A stretch of 39,538 nt of DNA from Amphimedon queenslandica (taxonomy: Eukaryota > Porifera > Demospongiae > Haplosclerida > Niphatidae): positions 859,809 to 899,346 of the forward strand of contig NW_003546248.1 in assembly GCF_000090795.2 (NCBI RefSeq). The letters are read 5' to 3'. The translations under genes were made by a program, and so were the position numbers. The notes under the pieces were generated by a model. That model saw only the letters and a list, made by a program, of their open reading frames with translations. It ran no database searches and was not told where the DNA came from. This document shows positions 21,234 to 31,585 of the stretch, piece after piece (within the stretch, counting starts at the first letter, position 1; every line of letters begins with the position of its first letter).

Positions 21234-22526
21234 TTAGTAAATTCCTGGCAAAAGCCTCCACTTGACAATGTTACAATACCTCGTCCAATCGTCACCATAC
21301 TTCCCACGACAGTTATCTTCGTCTCTGAGCTGGCGATGAATGAGGAGGACAGCAAAATAAATGAAATAGAAATAAGGAAGAACGTGATTAAAGCCACAAG
21401 GCAGGCACCAAGAGAGACCCATCATAAGATCACCAACATAATTCGGATGACGACATATCCCCCACCAGCCCGAAAGGAGGAGCCTTGTACCTCTTTTAGT
21501 CGGTAAGGTTTTTAAGTTTTTGACGGACGGGTGGAACGGGTCCCTACGAAACTGGTCCTTTTGCGAGTTTGAGGATCTAAAAATGTAGTACCCACATAGC
21601 TTGAGAGCGACGATGCCAACCAGGGCCCACCATGAGAGGTGATTGGGATGATCTACAAGATACCTGGCTTGAAGGCTGTATGTGAACGGGACCCAAGTAA
21701 GATCACCGAAAGCTAGCATGAAGCCAAATCCATCATGAGCAATGTCCATTGTGGTTAGTATCGCTTCCTCAAACAATAGGGCATCAAAGACATACCAGGC
21801 CTGGAATACACAGACTAGTATCATTGAGTTGCTGACCACTCCATGCTTCTCCCATTGGGCTGCCAGCATACAGTAATTGATGAGCGTCCATCCTATCAGA
21901 CCAGGGCGCAACTCACAGAAAAACTTCCAGTCGAAGGCTCCAATGCGAGGGTTGAGTTCTCGTCCAATGAAGAAGTCATAAAAGAAGTTCCCGCTGTTTC
22001 CTCCAAGAGCAAGTAAGGCTGAGCTACGAAATGAGCGTGCATAGAGATAGACTGAAAGAATGAATGAGAGAAGGACAGCAGACGTTACGAACGAGAGGTA
22101 GTGATGGTAAACGAAACTAACGCTAAGTTTGTAGTAGCAGTAAGCAACTATAAAGACAATGTGAGACAAGATAAAAGCATAGACTGCATTAATGCGATAC
22201 GTGAGCTTAGTTCCATCACGTAAGAGAGATCCTTGTACAGTTCTCCCCAAAGGAATCAAATAAATTATGACATTAGCAACAAACCATCCCACGCATATCA
22301 GGAAAGCAAGTGGGTGCCAAAATTCGTTGCAAGGTGGCAATTTGACTTGAAGGAGACGTTTGAGTGGATAAATCTGACAGGAGTCTTTGTTGCAGAATAA
22401 ATAAAGGCCAAATACAGCAACCGGGAGTCCTAGCGTCATGAAGAAGGCTCCTACTGGCCCCATGAATTCAAAATGAGTCGTGCGAGGGTTAGAAACTTGC
22501 TTTTTGGAAGACATGTTCGAGGACAT
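21234..22526 (-). CDS. TM7SF2: Delta(14)-sterol reductase (TM7SF2/LBR C-terminal type)
   Basis: A single-exon gene of 430 residues with about eight or more hydrophobic membrane segments. It reduces the C14-C15 double bond of sterol intermediates with NADPH in the endoplasmic reticulum. Both signatures of the ERG4/ERG24/LBR family are present: LAFGDLTWVPFTYSLQARYL and LLLSGWWGICRHPNYVGDLM (the second near residue 350-370), then RDEDNCRGKYGDDWTRYC and the family-typical ending KWRLLPGIY. An N-terminal FEFMGPVGAFFMTLGLP also fits. There is no Tudor or basic LBR N-terminal domain, so it is the stand-alone enzyme. It is divergent from the FMN-reductase-like gene, with 112 bp between starts. Confidence 0.92.
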   Translation of the reverse strand: MSSNMSSKKQVSNPRTTHFEFMGPVGAFFMTLGLPVAVFGLYLFCNKDSCQIYPLKRLLQVKLPPCNEFWHPLAFLICVGWFVANVIIYLIPLGRTVQGSLLRDGTKLTYRINAVYAFILSHIVFIVAYCYYKLSVSFVYHHYLSFVTSAVLLSFILSVYLYARSFRSSALLALGGNSGNFFYDFFIGRELNPRIGAFDWKFFCELRPGLIGWTLINYCMLAAQWEKHGVVSNSMILVCVFQAWYVFDALLFEEAILTTMDIAHDGFGFMLAFGDLTWVPFTYSLQARYLVDHPNHLSWWALVGIVALKLCGYYIFRSSNSQKDQFRRDPFHPSVKNLKTLPTKRGTRLLLSGWWGICRHPNYVGDLMMGLSWCLPCGFNHVLPYFYFIYFAVLLIHRQLRDEDNCRGKYGDDWTRYCNIVKWRLLPGIY

Positions 22527-22638
22527 GTTAGCAGAGAAGTTGTTGGCTACTCCCTAAAAATTAAAGGATCATTGTGTGGGTGGAGCTAAGCCTAGATCTA
22601 GATAGCTCATTAGCTCATAAAACTCAGCACAAAAGAAA

Positions 22639-23254
22639 ATGGCTAGCAGTAGTGGCAAAGCTCTCAAGTTTGTCCTCTTCCTTGGAACAGTGAGGGATAA
22701 TAATATGGGATCTCGGGCTGCTTCTTTTGTCATGAAAAAAACTTAAAGAAAAAGGCCACGATGCAACACTCCTTGATCCAGAAGTCCTTGGTTTGCCTCT
22801 CTTGAAGAAACCACTTCATTTTTATGAAGACCGCACCCAAGCTCCACAAGTACTCCAAGACACCGTCAAAGTCATCGAAGCAGCCGATGTCTACATGGTC
22901 ATAACGGCGGAATACAACCAGTGCCTTCCTCCAGCCCTGACCAACATGATGGACCACTTCCCAATCCCTGCATACAAGTATCGCCCGAGTGGTATCGTTT
23001 GCTACTCCATGGGGTCCTTTGGAGGCATCAGAGCTGCTATCCAGGCTCGTTCATTGCTCGGAGAGCTAGGATCGCCTTCACTTGGATGCTTCGTAATACC
23101 TCAAATTCAAAATGAACTTTCGGAAGATGGAACGCTTAAGGGGGAAAATAAAGAGAGGTTGGAAAAGAATGCTGACAAGATTATTACTGAATTGGCCTGG
23201 CTAGGCGATGCCATCAAGAGCAAGAAAGATAGCGAAGGGTTTCCTAAATTATAG
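22639..23254 (+). CDS. NADPH-dependent FMN reductase family protein, frameshifted in this sequence
   Basis: A flavodoxin-like NAD(P)H:FMN/quinone reductase (Pfam PF03358 type), about 204 residues if the frame is joined, without introns. The first frame reads MASSSGKALKFVLFLGTVRD and NNMGSRAASFVMKK, then meets a run of seven A (22735-22741) and would stop three codons later. The family match continues in the +1 frame immediately after: LKEKGHDATLLDP, LPLLKKPL, the flavin-site motif TAEYNQCLPPALTNMMDHFP and YSMGSFGGIRAA. Six A would give an intact gene. A sequencing or assembly slip, an allele, or a recent pseudogene are all possible; the rest of the frame is clean, which favours an error or a very young lesion. 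The restored product is not assumed. Confidence 0.75.
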
Positions 23255-23449
23255 AATGGAATCTACAGTTATATTGAATGAACATAGTTTAGATATATAG
23301 TTAGAATCTCTAGAAACACTCATAAGGACTAATAGATTAGATTTATAATAATATTATAAACTTTTTTATTCATTTTTGATGATAATTTTGTCTCGAATTT
23401 TGTGGCTTCAACCACTAATTAATCAATCAAGAAAGACCAAACCCTCACA

Positions 23450-24393
23450 ATGTTCTTTAGAGGGGTTCTGATCATCTCTTATTTCTACCTCTTACATTTA
23501 CTGATCTCTTCATCTTTCCTCTTCTCCTTAGCTCAGCATCATCCTCAAAGACCTGTGCTCTCTGAATCTTTTAATGCTCAGGTATAAATCTTATAATGAA
23601 AATTTCCTGAAATGTCTTTATATTCAATCAGATTTATGTGCAATACATTGACATACCAGATCAGTACACAGTCTTAGGAGAAGGTATAGACATATACATG
23701 TACAGTTAGGGCACTAGTACATAATTTTTATAAGTAATGAGGTTTTTTAATTTTTAATAATGCTTTTTTGGTAATGCAGGATTCATTGGGAGAGATAATA
23801 AGAAATTAAAACAAGTTGTCAGTCTAAATATAATCAAGTTTGAGTCTTCGACTATCTATTACCAACTCAAGCGTTATGACCTCAGGCGGATTTACACTGT
23901 AACAGAGTTAGCAATCACTCGACATAGCTTATAATGACTATGATTAACAGGGACCCAAGAATGGAGAAATATTGTGATTCTGAAGCACTAACAGGTCCAT
24001 TTGGAGAGATATGGGATTGGGTTGGTCTTGCAAGATATGTGGCAACAGTTGATGTGGACGGAAACAAGTTTGACATATGGAACCATACAGTTGAGTATGA
24101 TAGAGAAAATTGTCTATTATTAGCATATTTCAATGCAGGATCAGCGAGGAGTCACCACACAGTCTTTGTGGGTGAATAGGTCTGATCCCAATAGGCCAGT
24201 CCGTTATGTTGCTGAAAGCATAAATGTTAATATTTCAGTGGTAGACTTTAAGACGTATCATCCAAACCCACCTTCTGATCCTCGGCAGTTTGATGTTCCA
24301 AAGATATGCCGGGAAGTGTTGCTTCCAACTGCTAAGCATTATATGAACTTTAGTGAAGACTTTGATGATGAAAGATATAAGAAAAAACAATAA
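23450..24393 (+). CDS. Secreted ependymin-related-like protein, cluster gene A
   Basis: First gene of the eleven-gene tandem cluster. Five exons (23450-23581, 23632-23683, 23780-23906, 23951-24089, 24139-24393) give 234 residues with intron phases 0,1,2,0. A long hydrophobic N-terminus ending SLAQ is a signal peptide; the motif RPVLSESFNAQ closes exon 1. Exon 4 has the first conserved Cys, then FGEIWDWVGLARYVATV and DIWNHT. Exon 5 has TTQSLWVNRS, RPVRYVAES and DPRQFDVPKIC with the second conserved Cys. Two Cys could form one disulfide. N-x-S/T sites: NHT, NRS, NIS. The acidic tail is NFSEDFDDERYKKKQ. Resemblance to ependymin-related proteins (C-x-n-W, then D-P-x-x-F-x-x-P-x-x-C) is from memory and partial. 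Donors are unusual: GTTAGC and GTTGAG. Confidence 0.72.
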
Positions 24394-24499
24394 TTAAACT
24401 AATTTTAGTGGTCTCAGGAATGTTTGGTTAAATACTTTTTGTGGATTCTTCTCACTACAGACCAAACCCTTTCTCTGACTTTACTGACCTCACCTCACA

Positions 24500-25386
24500 A
24501 TGCTCTTTAGAGGGCTACTGATCATCTCGTATTTCTACCTCTTACATTTACTGATCTCTTCACCTTTCCTCTTCTCTTTAGCTCAGCATCACCCACAAAG
24601 ACCTGTACTCTCTGAATCTTTCAATGCGGAAGTAAATATGCAGCTTCATCAATATTAAATCTAATTCCTAAAATAGATTGAGGTTCAATTTGTCAATATT
24701 CCAGGTCAATACACAGTCACTGGAGGAGGTATGTCCAGCAAGTATTATTATCATTATATGCTCTTTAATTGCAGGGTTTATTGGTAGAGATAATAAGAAC
24801 TTGAATCAAGTTGTCAATCTTCAGCTGACAAAATTTGAGTATCCTTCCATCTACTATCAGTTAAAGCGACATGACCTAAAGCAAATGTTCACCGTTACAG
24901 AGTCAGTGGCTATTTTATTAGCAATTGATACTTTCTCATTATATAGAGATATACGAGGAGAAAAATATTGCTCACGTGGCCCATTTTTGGGACCATTTGG
25001 AGAGGTATGGAGCTGGGTTGGACATGCTAAGTTTGCTGGAGTAGTTGACGTTGATGGTAGCAAATTTGATACATGGAATTATACAGTTAAGCTTTTAAAA
25101 AGTTATGATTGTAATCATGACTTATATGTTACAGGAAGGAATCACTACACAGTCTTTATGGATAAACAGGTCACATATTCACAGGCCAGTTCGTTATATT
25201 TCTGAGAGTAAAAATGTAAATATTTCAGTCGCTGATTTTAAGATCTATCATGCAAATCCACCCACTGATCCTGACGAGTTTGAAGTACCTTCAATATGTC
25301 AAGAGACGATGCTACCTACTGCTAAACATTATATGAATTTTAGCCAGGATTTTGATGACACAGAGGATAACAAAAATGACAACTAG
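24500..25386 (+). CDS. Secreted ependymin-related-like protein, cluster gene B
   Basis: Exons 24500-24631, 24677-24728, 24775-24901, 24947-25085, 25135-25386; 233 residues. Exons 1-4 are exactly the same lengths as in gene A (132, 52, 127, 139). Signal peptide then HHPQRPVLSESFNAE. Exon 2 reads EVQFVNIPGQYTVTGG and exon 3 GFIGRDNKNLNQVVNLQ. Exon 4 has EKYCSRGPFLGPFGEVWSW and the glycosylatable WNYT; exon 5 has DPDEFEVPSICQE, then a strongly acidic tail ending DDTEDNKNDN. Exon 3 uses donor GTCAGT and exon 4 GTTAAG. Its exon 5 and 3' flank are nearly identical to those of gene C. Confidence 0.72.
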
Positions 25387-25535
25387 CATATTTTATAGTG
25401 CTGGTTTAATTTCAGAAATGATAATTTCTCTACTAAATGGTCAGATTATTTTCTGGTTGTAATTTGTGTGGATTCTATACTTTGCATAGACCAAACCCTT
25501 TGTGACCTTAGCTGATGTACTGACCTCACCTAACA

Positions 25536-26417
25536 ATGCTCTTTAGAGGGCTACTGATCATCACTTATTTCTACCTCTTACATTTACTGATCTCTTCATT
25601 TTTCCTCTTCTCTTTAGCTCAGCATCATCCTCAAAGACCTGTACTCTCTGAATCTTTCAATGCTCAGGTAAGTAAAAACTTAGATGTACTATCATTTTCT
25701 TTTAATGCATTAAGATTGAGGTAATATATGAGAGTATACCAGGAAATTATACAGTCACAGGAGAAGGTATAAAGAAGCAATTGTAGCACAATTTGCATTT
25801 CTTGCTATAGGATTTATTGGCAGAGATTACAAGAAATTGGACCAGCTTGTCAACCTTCAAACTAAATGATTTGGATATCCATCCATCTATTATGAACTCA
25901 AGCGTTACGATAAGCAACGAATTTTCAGAGTTGAAGAGTTAGTAAGATAATGATGTTCTTTTTTTAAAAATATTATAGGGATATGCGCGAAGGAAAATAT
26001 TGCATGACTCGGCCTTTTCTGGGCCCATTTGGAGAGGTTTGGGACTGGGTTAGCAAGGCCAAGTTTGTAGGAACAGTAAAGGTAGATGGTAACAGATTTG
26101 ATGTGTGGAATTATACAGTGAGTGTTACCCATTGCTATTATTATTTAGTATCATTTATATTTTAGGAAGGCATATATACACAGTCTTTGTGGATGAACAG
26201 GTCGCATATACATAAACCAGTTCGTTACATTGCTGAAAGCACCAATATCAATATTTCTGTGGTGGACTTTAAGATCTATCATGCAAATCCACCCACTGAT
26301 CCTGATGAGTTTGAAGTACCTCCAATATGTCAAGAGACGATGCTACCCACTGCTAAACATTATATGAATTTTAGTCAGGATTTTGATGACACAGAGGATG
26401 ATAAAAATGACAACTAG
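25536..26417 (+). pseudogene. Cluster gene C: chimeric copy with a premature stop
   Basis: Exons 25536-25667, 25715-25766, 25811-25937, 25979-26117, 26166-26417. Structure and exon lengths are as in gene B, and all splice sites are intact. In exon 3 the codon after NLQTK is TGA (25867-25869) where gene D has AGA, so translation would end about 81 residues in, before either conserved Cys. Exons 1-4 and the first third of exon 5 match gene D; from about 26276 the sequence matches gene B (IYHANPPTDPDEFEVPPICQ). It may be a pseudogene, an allele, or a sequencing error; stop readthrough is possible but unsupported. Confidence 0.65.
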
Positions 26418-26567
26418 CATAATTTTATAGTGCTGGTTTAATTTCAGAAATGATAATTTCTCTACTAAATGGTCAAATTATTTTCTGGTTATAATTTGTG
26501 TGGATTCTATACTTTGCATAGACCAAACCCTTTCTGACCTTAGCTGATGTACTGACCTCACCTCACA

Positions 26568-27429
26568 ATGTTCTTTAGAGGGCTACTGATCATCTCTTAT
26601 TTTTACCTCTTACATTTACTGATCTCTTCATTTTTCCTCTTCTCTTTAGCTCAGCATCATCCTCAAAGACCTGTACTCTCTGAATCTTTCAATGCTCAGG
26701 TAAGTAAAAACTTAGATGTACTATCATTTTCTTTTAATGCATTAAGATTGAGGTAATATATGAGAGTATACCAGGAAATTATACAGTCACAGGAGAAGGT
26801 ATAAAGAAGCAATTGTAGCACAATTTGCATTTCTTGCTATAGGATTTATTGGCAGAGATTACAAGAAATTGGACCAGCTTGTCAACCTTCAAACTAAAAG
26901 ATTTGGATATCCATCCATCTATTATGAACTCAAGCGTTACGATAAGCAACGAATTTTCAGAGTTGAAGAGTTAGTAAGATAATGATGTGCTTTTTTAAAA
27001 ATATTATAGGGATATGCGCGAAGGAAAATATTGCATGACTCGGCCTTTTCTGGGCCCATTTGGAGAGGTTTGGGACTGGGTTAGCAAAGCCAAGTTTGTA
27101 GGAACAGTAAAGGTAGATGGTAACAGATTTGATGTGTGGAATTATACAGTGAGTGTTACCCATTGCTATTATTATTATTTATATTCTAGGAAGGCATATA
27201 TACACAGTCTTTGTGGATGAACAGGTCGCATATACATAAACCAGTTCGTTACATTGCTGAAAGCAACAATATCAATATTTCTGTGGTGGACTTTAAGATT
27301 TTTCATCCGAGCCCACCCACTGATCCTGATGAGTTTGCAATACCTCCAATATGTCGAGAGACAATGCTACCCACTGCTAAACATTATATGAATTTTAGTC
27401 AGGATTTTGATGACACAGAGAATGAATAA
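26568..27429 (+). CDS. Secreted ependymin-related-like protein, cluster gene D
   Basis: Exons 26568-26699, 26747-26798, 26843-26969, 27010-27148, 27190-27429; 229 residues. Intact counterpart of C: exon 3 reads NLQTKRFGYPSIYYELKRYD. Exon 4 has GKYCMTRPFLGPFGEVWDW and VDGNRFDVWNYT; exon 5 has QSLWMNRSHIHKPVRYIAES and FKIFHPSPPTDPDEFAIPPI before the second Cys. The acidic tail is shorter than in B (ends DDTENE). Exon 3 uses a GTTAGT donor. The 3' flank differs from those of A-C, marking the edge of the duplicated block. Confidence 0.74.
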
Positions 27430-27613
27430 GCTGTGTCTATTAATAGTTTGATTATTAGATGTAATGATGACATCATTATCAATTTAGACCTCGACCTTAC
27501 ACATGTGATAGGTTGATAACCTTAGGTGTTGTTTTATAAAAGCCTGAGGTCAAAGCTAATCATTGTTCTTCACACATTCAGGGCTGCAATTTGTGTTTGA
27601 TCTGAAAAACAAA

Positions 27614-28490
27614 ATGAAGACCTTTATTTTCTTGACTCTCTTCTGTCTTGCATTGGCCCAAACGCCTCCAGAGATCACCGAATCTTTCTTGGCCAGGGTT
27701 AGTGTGAAGTTGCTTAGATATTGGTTACGTTTTTATTTTGTACATATAATTATAATTAAATAGTTCAGGTTTCAGTATAATTCTACAAGTGCCAAAATGA
27801 CTGTTGATGGAGAAGGTATGTTTGCCAGTTTTTAATAACGTTTTACTACTGACACACAGGAACTTGGGTCAGAAGTGGGGATGTAAATGCTGAGGAGATG
27901 GAATTAGATGTAAAAGTTAACATTGAAGGAGACAATGTGACCCATCACGTCCGCTCCGTTAATCTTACTCTTTACGGTGCCCGTGACTCTGAAGAATATT
28001 ATGTCATTGAGTAAGAAAGAACGATCGATTTGAGTATATTTAAAATTTGTCTTTAGGGTCGATGGGAAGAAGGGACAATGTTTAGATGCTTTGCTTGCTT
28101 GGCCTCACGAATTGCCTCATATATGGGACTGGTTGAAAGTGGCTAAGAATAATGGCACCAGAAAGATTGGTATTTACGAGCTTCAAGTCTGGATTGCAGC
28201 AGTATGACAGTAATTTATTGATGTGAATGTTTTAATTTTTTTCTTTTTAGGATACTGGAAATTATCTAGCAGTTTACTTAGAAAAGGACAACACTCCTTA
28301 CATATTGGAGATTATTCAAGGTGGCAACTTTACTCGGTTCACCTTTATGGATTTCCGTCAAGAGCAACCTCATGATAATCATTCATTCCGTGTACCTGAC
28401 GAATGTAGGGGTGAAGTTATCGCTGATGGACAGACTGACAAGATTCCAAGTATCTTCAGCGAGTGGTTTCAATTTGTCTTCTGGAAATGA
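27614..28490 (+). CDS. Secreted ependymin-related-like protein, cluster gene E
   Basis: Exons 27614-27697, 27764-27815, 27860-28010, 28057-28201, 28251-28490; 223 residues, same phases as its neighbours but clearly diverged. Signal peptide MKTFIFLTLFCLALAQ, then PEITESFLAR. Exon 3 is longer (151 bp) and beta-rich. Exon 4 has GQCLDALLAWPHELPHIWDW and LQVWIAA. Exon 5 has YLAVYLEKDNTPYILEII, FTFMDFRQEQPHDNHSFRVP and DEC. This exon-5 pattern is the most ependymin-like of the cluster. The tail is short and ends SEWFQFVFWK, with neither the acidic nor the basic extension of the others. It separates the A-D block from the F-H block. Confidence 0.72.
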
Positions 28491-28871
28491 GTGAAAGCGT
28501 AAAGTGTTGTGTCGTAATAACTTTGCAGCAGCTAATATAGCTGTTGTTGCACACTGAAACTGAATTTGTGTGTCCCTTGTCAGTTTGTTATTTCTTTATC
28601 GCTGCTCTTGTTATGTAAACTTTTTCAAACTTAGCTTTCACATTTAACATTCATAATGTAAATAGGCGCGTGGCAACCTTCTCAATTATCATTTCATCAT
28701 CATGTTGTAACTTAGCGATAACTTCTTTTTGCCTCAAACACAAACTTTCCATGTTTGCACTTCAAAGCTTTCCGTTTCTATACGCTTAACTTTTCATTAA
28801 CTGCAATATTTTGAAATTCTATATAAGGACTCATTCTAGGAAAACTACTTTAGTCCACTTGGTCGTTCAGG
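28491..28871 (+). promoter_or_regulatory. Upstream region and TATA box of cluster gene F
   Basis: No gene. From about 28553 the sequence (AATTTGTGTGTCCC, TGTAAACTTTTTCAAACTTA, GCTTTCACATTT) is homologous to the regions before genes G and H. TATATAAG at 28820-28827 lies about 45-50 bp before the ATG, followed by a conserved CTACTTTAGTCCACT start region. Confidence 0.65.
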
Positions 28872-29820
28872 ATGGGTTTTGTTGTGGGAGCTCTTTTTTT
28901 ACTTTCTTTGTCATTTGGAGCAGTTTTGACTGCCAATGATCCTATGCCTCCCAAAATACCAGAAACCTTCTCCAGTTGGGTTAGTTACTGGCAGTCTTGG
29001 GTTTTATTATATTTCCATCCAGTACTTTTTTTTAGATGTTGACAATCAGAGTACTATTATTTCTAGTAATGAAGGTAATCTCTATACTTATTATTTGTTT
29101 AATATCAAATGTTTTACCAGGTTACATGGCAAGGGATGTGCTGGGAAAAAGAGCATTACAAACTGGTACTACAGTATTGTCGGGCATGTTTTATAGCTAC
29201 TCTTTCCTTGACATATTGAACAAGAATGCATCATATCACACAATTTGGTAAGATTTATGCTTTGTGTGCATCACCTTTATAGAAGATTCATAGGGATTCG
29301 GATGGCAACAAGACATGTTACATATATGATAATGATAGTCCTGGATTAATGCCAATGTGGGACTGGATTCAAAATGCAACGTACATAGGCAGTGATTTTA
29401 ATGAAGACATCTGGATGTATTATGTAAGAATCAATAAAATTAGAATAAGTATAATTTCGTTGTGTACAGGATGATTCTGCCAATGTAAGTATGGTTGTTA
29501 GTGTACCTTCAAACAATCCCATTATTCCACTGGAATTAGAAATAGATGGTACAGATGATACTGATGCTAGCAGTGGTACTTATTCTGGGTTTGATCCAAA
29601 TTATTCACCAGTTGATGATGATTTTAATATACCAACTGACTGCGAACCCGTTGGAAAAGGTGACCCTCCACCTATTCACTTTCTCCCCCACTCTCTTCAC
29701 AGTTTTAGATCAAATAAAAAGATTCATCATCATATGAAGATGAACCACATGAAGCCTTTGCATGGATATAAAAAGATTCCAAACATGTTGAGGAAAAAGA
29801 TGAAAAAACTTCGTAAATGA
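28872..29820 (+). CDS. Secreted ependymin-related-like protein with His/Met-rich basic tail, cluster gene F
   Basis: Exons 28872-28979, 29023-29074, 29121-29247, 29294-29423, 29470-29820; 255 residues. Signal peptide MGFVVGALFLLSLSFGAVLT, then PKIPETFSSW. Exon 2 begins after CCATCCAG and reads YFFLDVDNQSTIISSNE; the nearer AG would break the frame. Exon 4 has DSDGNKTCYIYD and PMWDWIQNATYIG and ends DIWMYY; exon 5 has SVPSNNPIIPLELE, GFDPNYSPVDDDFNIPTDCE. After that Cys comes a tail of about 55 residues: Pro-rich, then IHHHMKMNHMKPLHGYKK and a Lys/Arg-rich amphipathic end LRKKMKKLRK. His/Met clusters suggest metal binding; a basic tail could also bind anionic polymers or membranes. Both are inference. 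Confidence 0.74.
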
Positions 29821-30636
29821 GCTGAACTGAATTGAATCCTAAAATTATGTACTCTTGATTTAACTCCTAGCTGCAGTAGATAGATTTATTTTTGCTGAAA
29901 CTAGAATTAGAACTAAACTATTTTTAATTGTTTAAATAATGCTATTATGCATGTAGTGATTAATGATTTGACATCATTATGAATTGGTCTATCATATCAA
30001 AGCATATAACCTAGCTTAGGTGTTCGAGGTAGATAGATACTATGTGCATCCACTTGGGCCAGATGAGTGGGGCCTCAGAAGAAAAGTTTTGAGCAAAAAG
30101 GAAAGGAAGGAGTTCTATCTTAGGCCACTAGGATTTACTGTTGTTATGTGCTGAAACTAATTTGTGTGTCCCTTTGTCAATTCATTGTTTTTTGTTTATT
30201 GCTGCACTTGTTGTGTAAACTTTTTCAAATTTAGCTTTCACATTCCATTTACATTTGAAATTCAGAGCATAACTGCAAGCACTGTATAGTGTCAAATCTC
30301 TGACTGTCAAAATTTCTTTTTTCCTGTTCAAATTAATATTTGTCAGTAAAATTTTTTGATATTTTGCATAATATTAGCAGCAGAAGCACACAAAATTTTT
30401 TACAGATGGAAATTTGGTACTATACGGTAACATGATGAAGATGTGTGGCGACCTGAAAATGATTATGTTGTAACTTTGCAATAACTTCTTAATTTCAAAA
30501 GATAAACTTTTTATGTTTTCGCACTCTGAAACTTTCAGTTTCTATACACTTAATCACTTGATTAACCATAATATTTTTGAAATTCTATATAAGGACTCAT
30601 TCCAGGAAAGCTACTTTAGTCCACTAGCTCGTCAGG
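29821..30636 (+). promoter_or_regulatory. Intergenic and upstream region of cluster gene G
   Basis: No gene in these 816 bp. The first part is the 3' flank shared with gene G's own 3' flank (CATCATTATGAATTGG, GCATATAACCTAGCTTAGG). From about 30150 it is the upstream block shared with F and H. TATATAAG lies at 30586-30593, 44 bp before the ATG, followed by CTACTTTAGTCCACT. Confidence 0.65.
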
Positions 30637-31585
30637 ATGGGTTTTGTTGTGGGAGCTCTTTTTTTGCTTTCTTTGTCATTTGGAGCAATTTTGACTGCCA
30701 ATGATCCTATGCCACCCAAAATACCAGAAACCTTTTCCAGTTGGGTTAGTTACTGGTAGTTTTTGGTTTTATTATATTTCCATCCAGTACTTTTTTTTAG
30801 ATGTTGACAATCAGAGTACTATTATTTCTAGTGATGAGGGTAATCTCTATACTTATTATTTGTTTAATAATATATGTTCTGCAAGGTTACATTGCAAGGG
30901 ATGTGCTGGGAAAAAGAGCATTGCAAACTGGTACTACAGTGATGTCAGGCATGTTTTATAGCTACTCTTACCTTGACATATTGAACAAGAATGCATCATA
31001 TGAAACAATTTGGTAAGATTTATGTTTTGTGCGCATCACCTTTATAAAAAATTCATAGGGATTCGGATGGCAACAGGACTTGTTACATATATGATAATGA
31101 TAGTCCTGGATTAATGCCAATGTGGGACTGGATTCAAAATGCAACGTACATAGGCAGTGATTTTAATGAAGACATCTGGATGTATTATGTAAGAATCAAT
31201 AAAATTAGAATAAGTATAATTTCGTTGTGTACAGGATGATTCTGCCAATGTAAGTATGGTTGTTAGTGTACCTTCAAACAATCCCATTATTCCACTGGAA
31301 TTAGAAATAGATGGTACAGATGATACTGATGCTAGCAGTGGCACTTTTTCTGGTTTTGATCCCAATTATTCACCAGTTGATGATGATTTTGATATACCAA
31401 CTGACTGCGAACCCGTTGGAAAAGGTGGTCCTCCACCTATTCACTTTCTTCCCTACTCTCTCCACAGTTTTAGATCAAAGGAAAAGATTCATCATCATAT
31501 GAAGATGAATCACATGAAGCCTTTGCATGGATATAAAAAGATTCCAAATATGCTGAGGAAAAGGATGAAAAAACTTCGTAAATGA
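30637..31585 (+). CDS. Secreted ependymin-related-like protein with His/Met-rich basic tail, cluster gene G
   Basis: Exons 30637-30744, 30788-30839, 30886-31012, 31059-31188, 31235-31585; 255 residues, exon lengths identical to gene F (108, 52, 127, 130, 351). It differs from F at scattered residues: YIARDVLGKRA in exon 3, DFDIPTDCE in exon 5, LPYSLHSFRSKEK at the start of the tail. The His/Met/Lys tail is conserved (KIHHHMKMNHMKPLHGYKK), so it is under the same design as F. All splice sites and the frame are intact. Confidence 0.74.

Larger units (their letters stand above)
24440..27429 (+). repeat. 1.03-kb tandem segmental duplication (genes B, C, D)
   Basis: Start codons at 24500, 25536 and 26568 are spaced 1036 and 1032 bp (gene A to B is 1050 bp). 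The duplicated unit includes the upstream block with GACCAAACCCTTT and TGACCTCACC just before each ATG. The 3' flank of B equals that of C over about 150 bp, and C exons 1-4 with their introns are almost identical to those of D. Confidence 0.88.

Noticed and set aside
29036-29074. Exon 2 of gene F starting at the ATG after TTTTTTTTAG
   Set aside because: That start gives a frame with a stop in exon 3. The acceptor CCATCCAG at 29015-29022 aligns with gene H and keeps phase 0.
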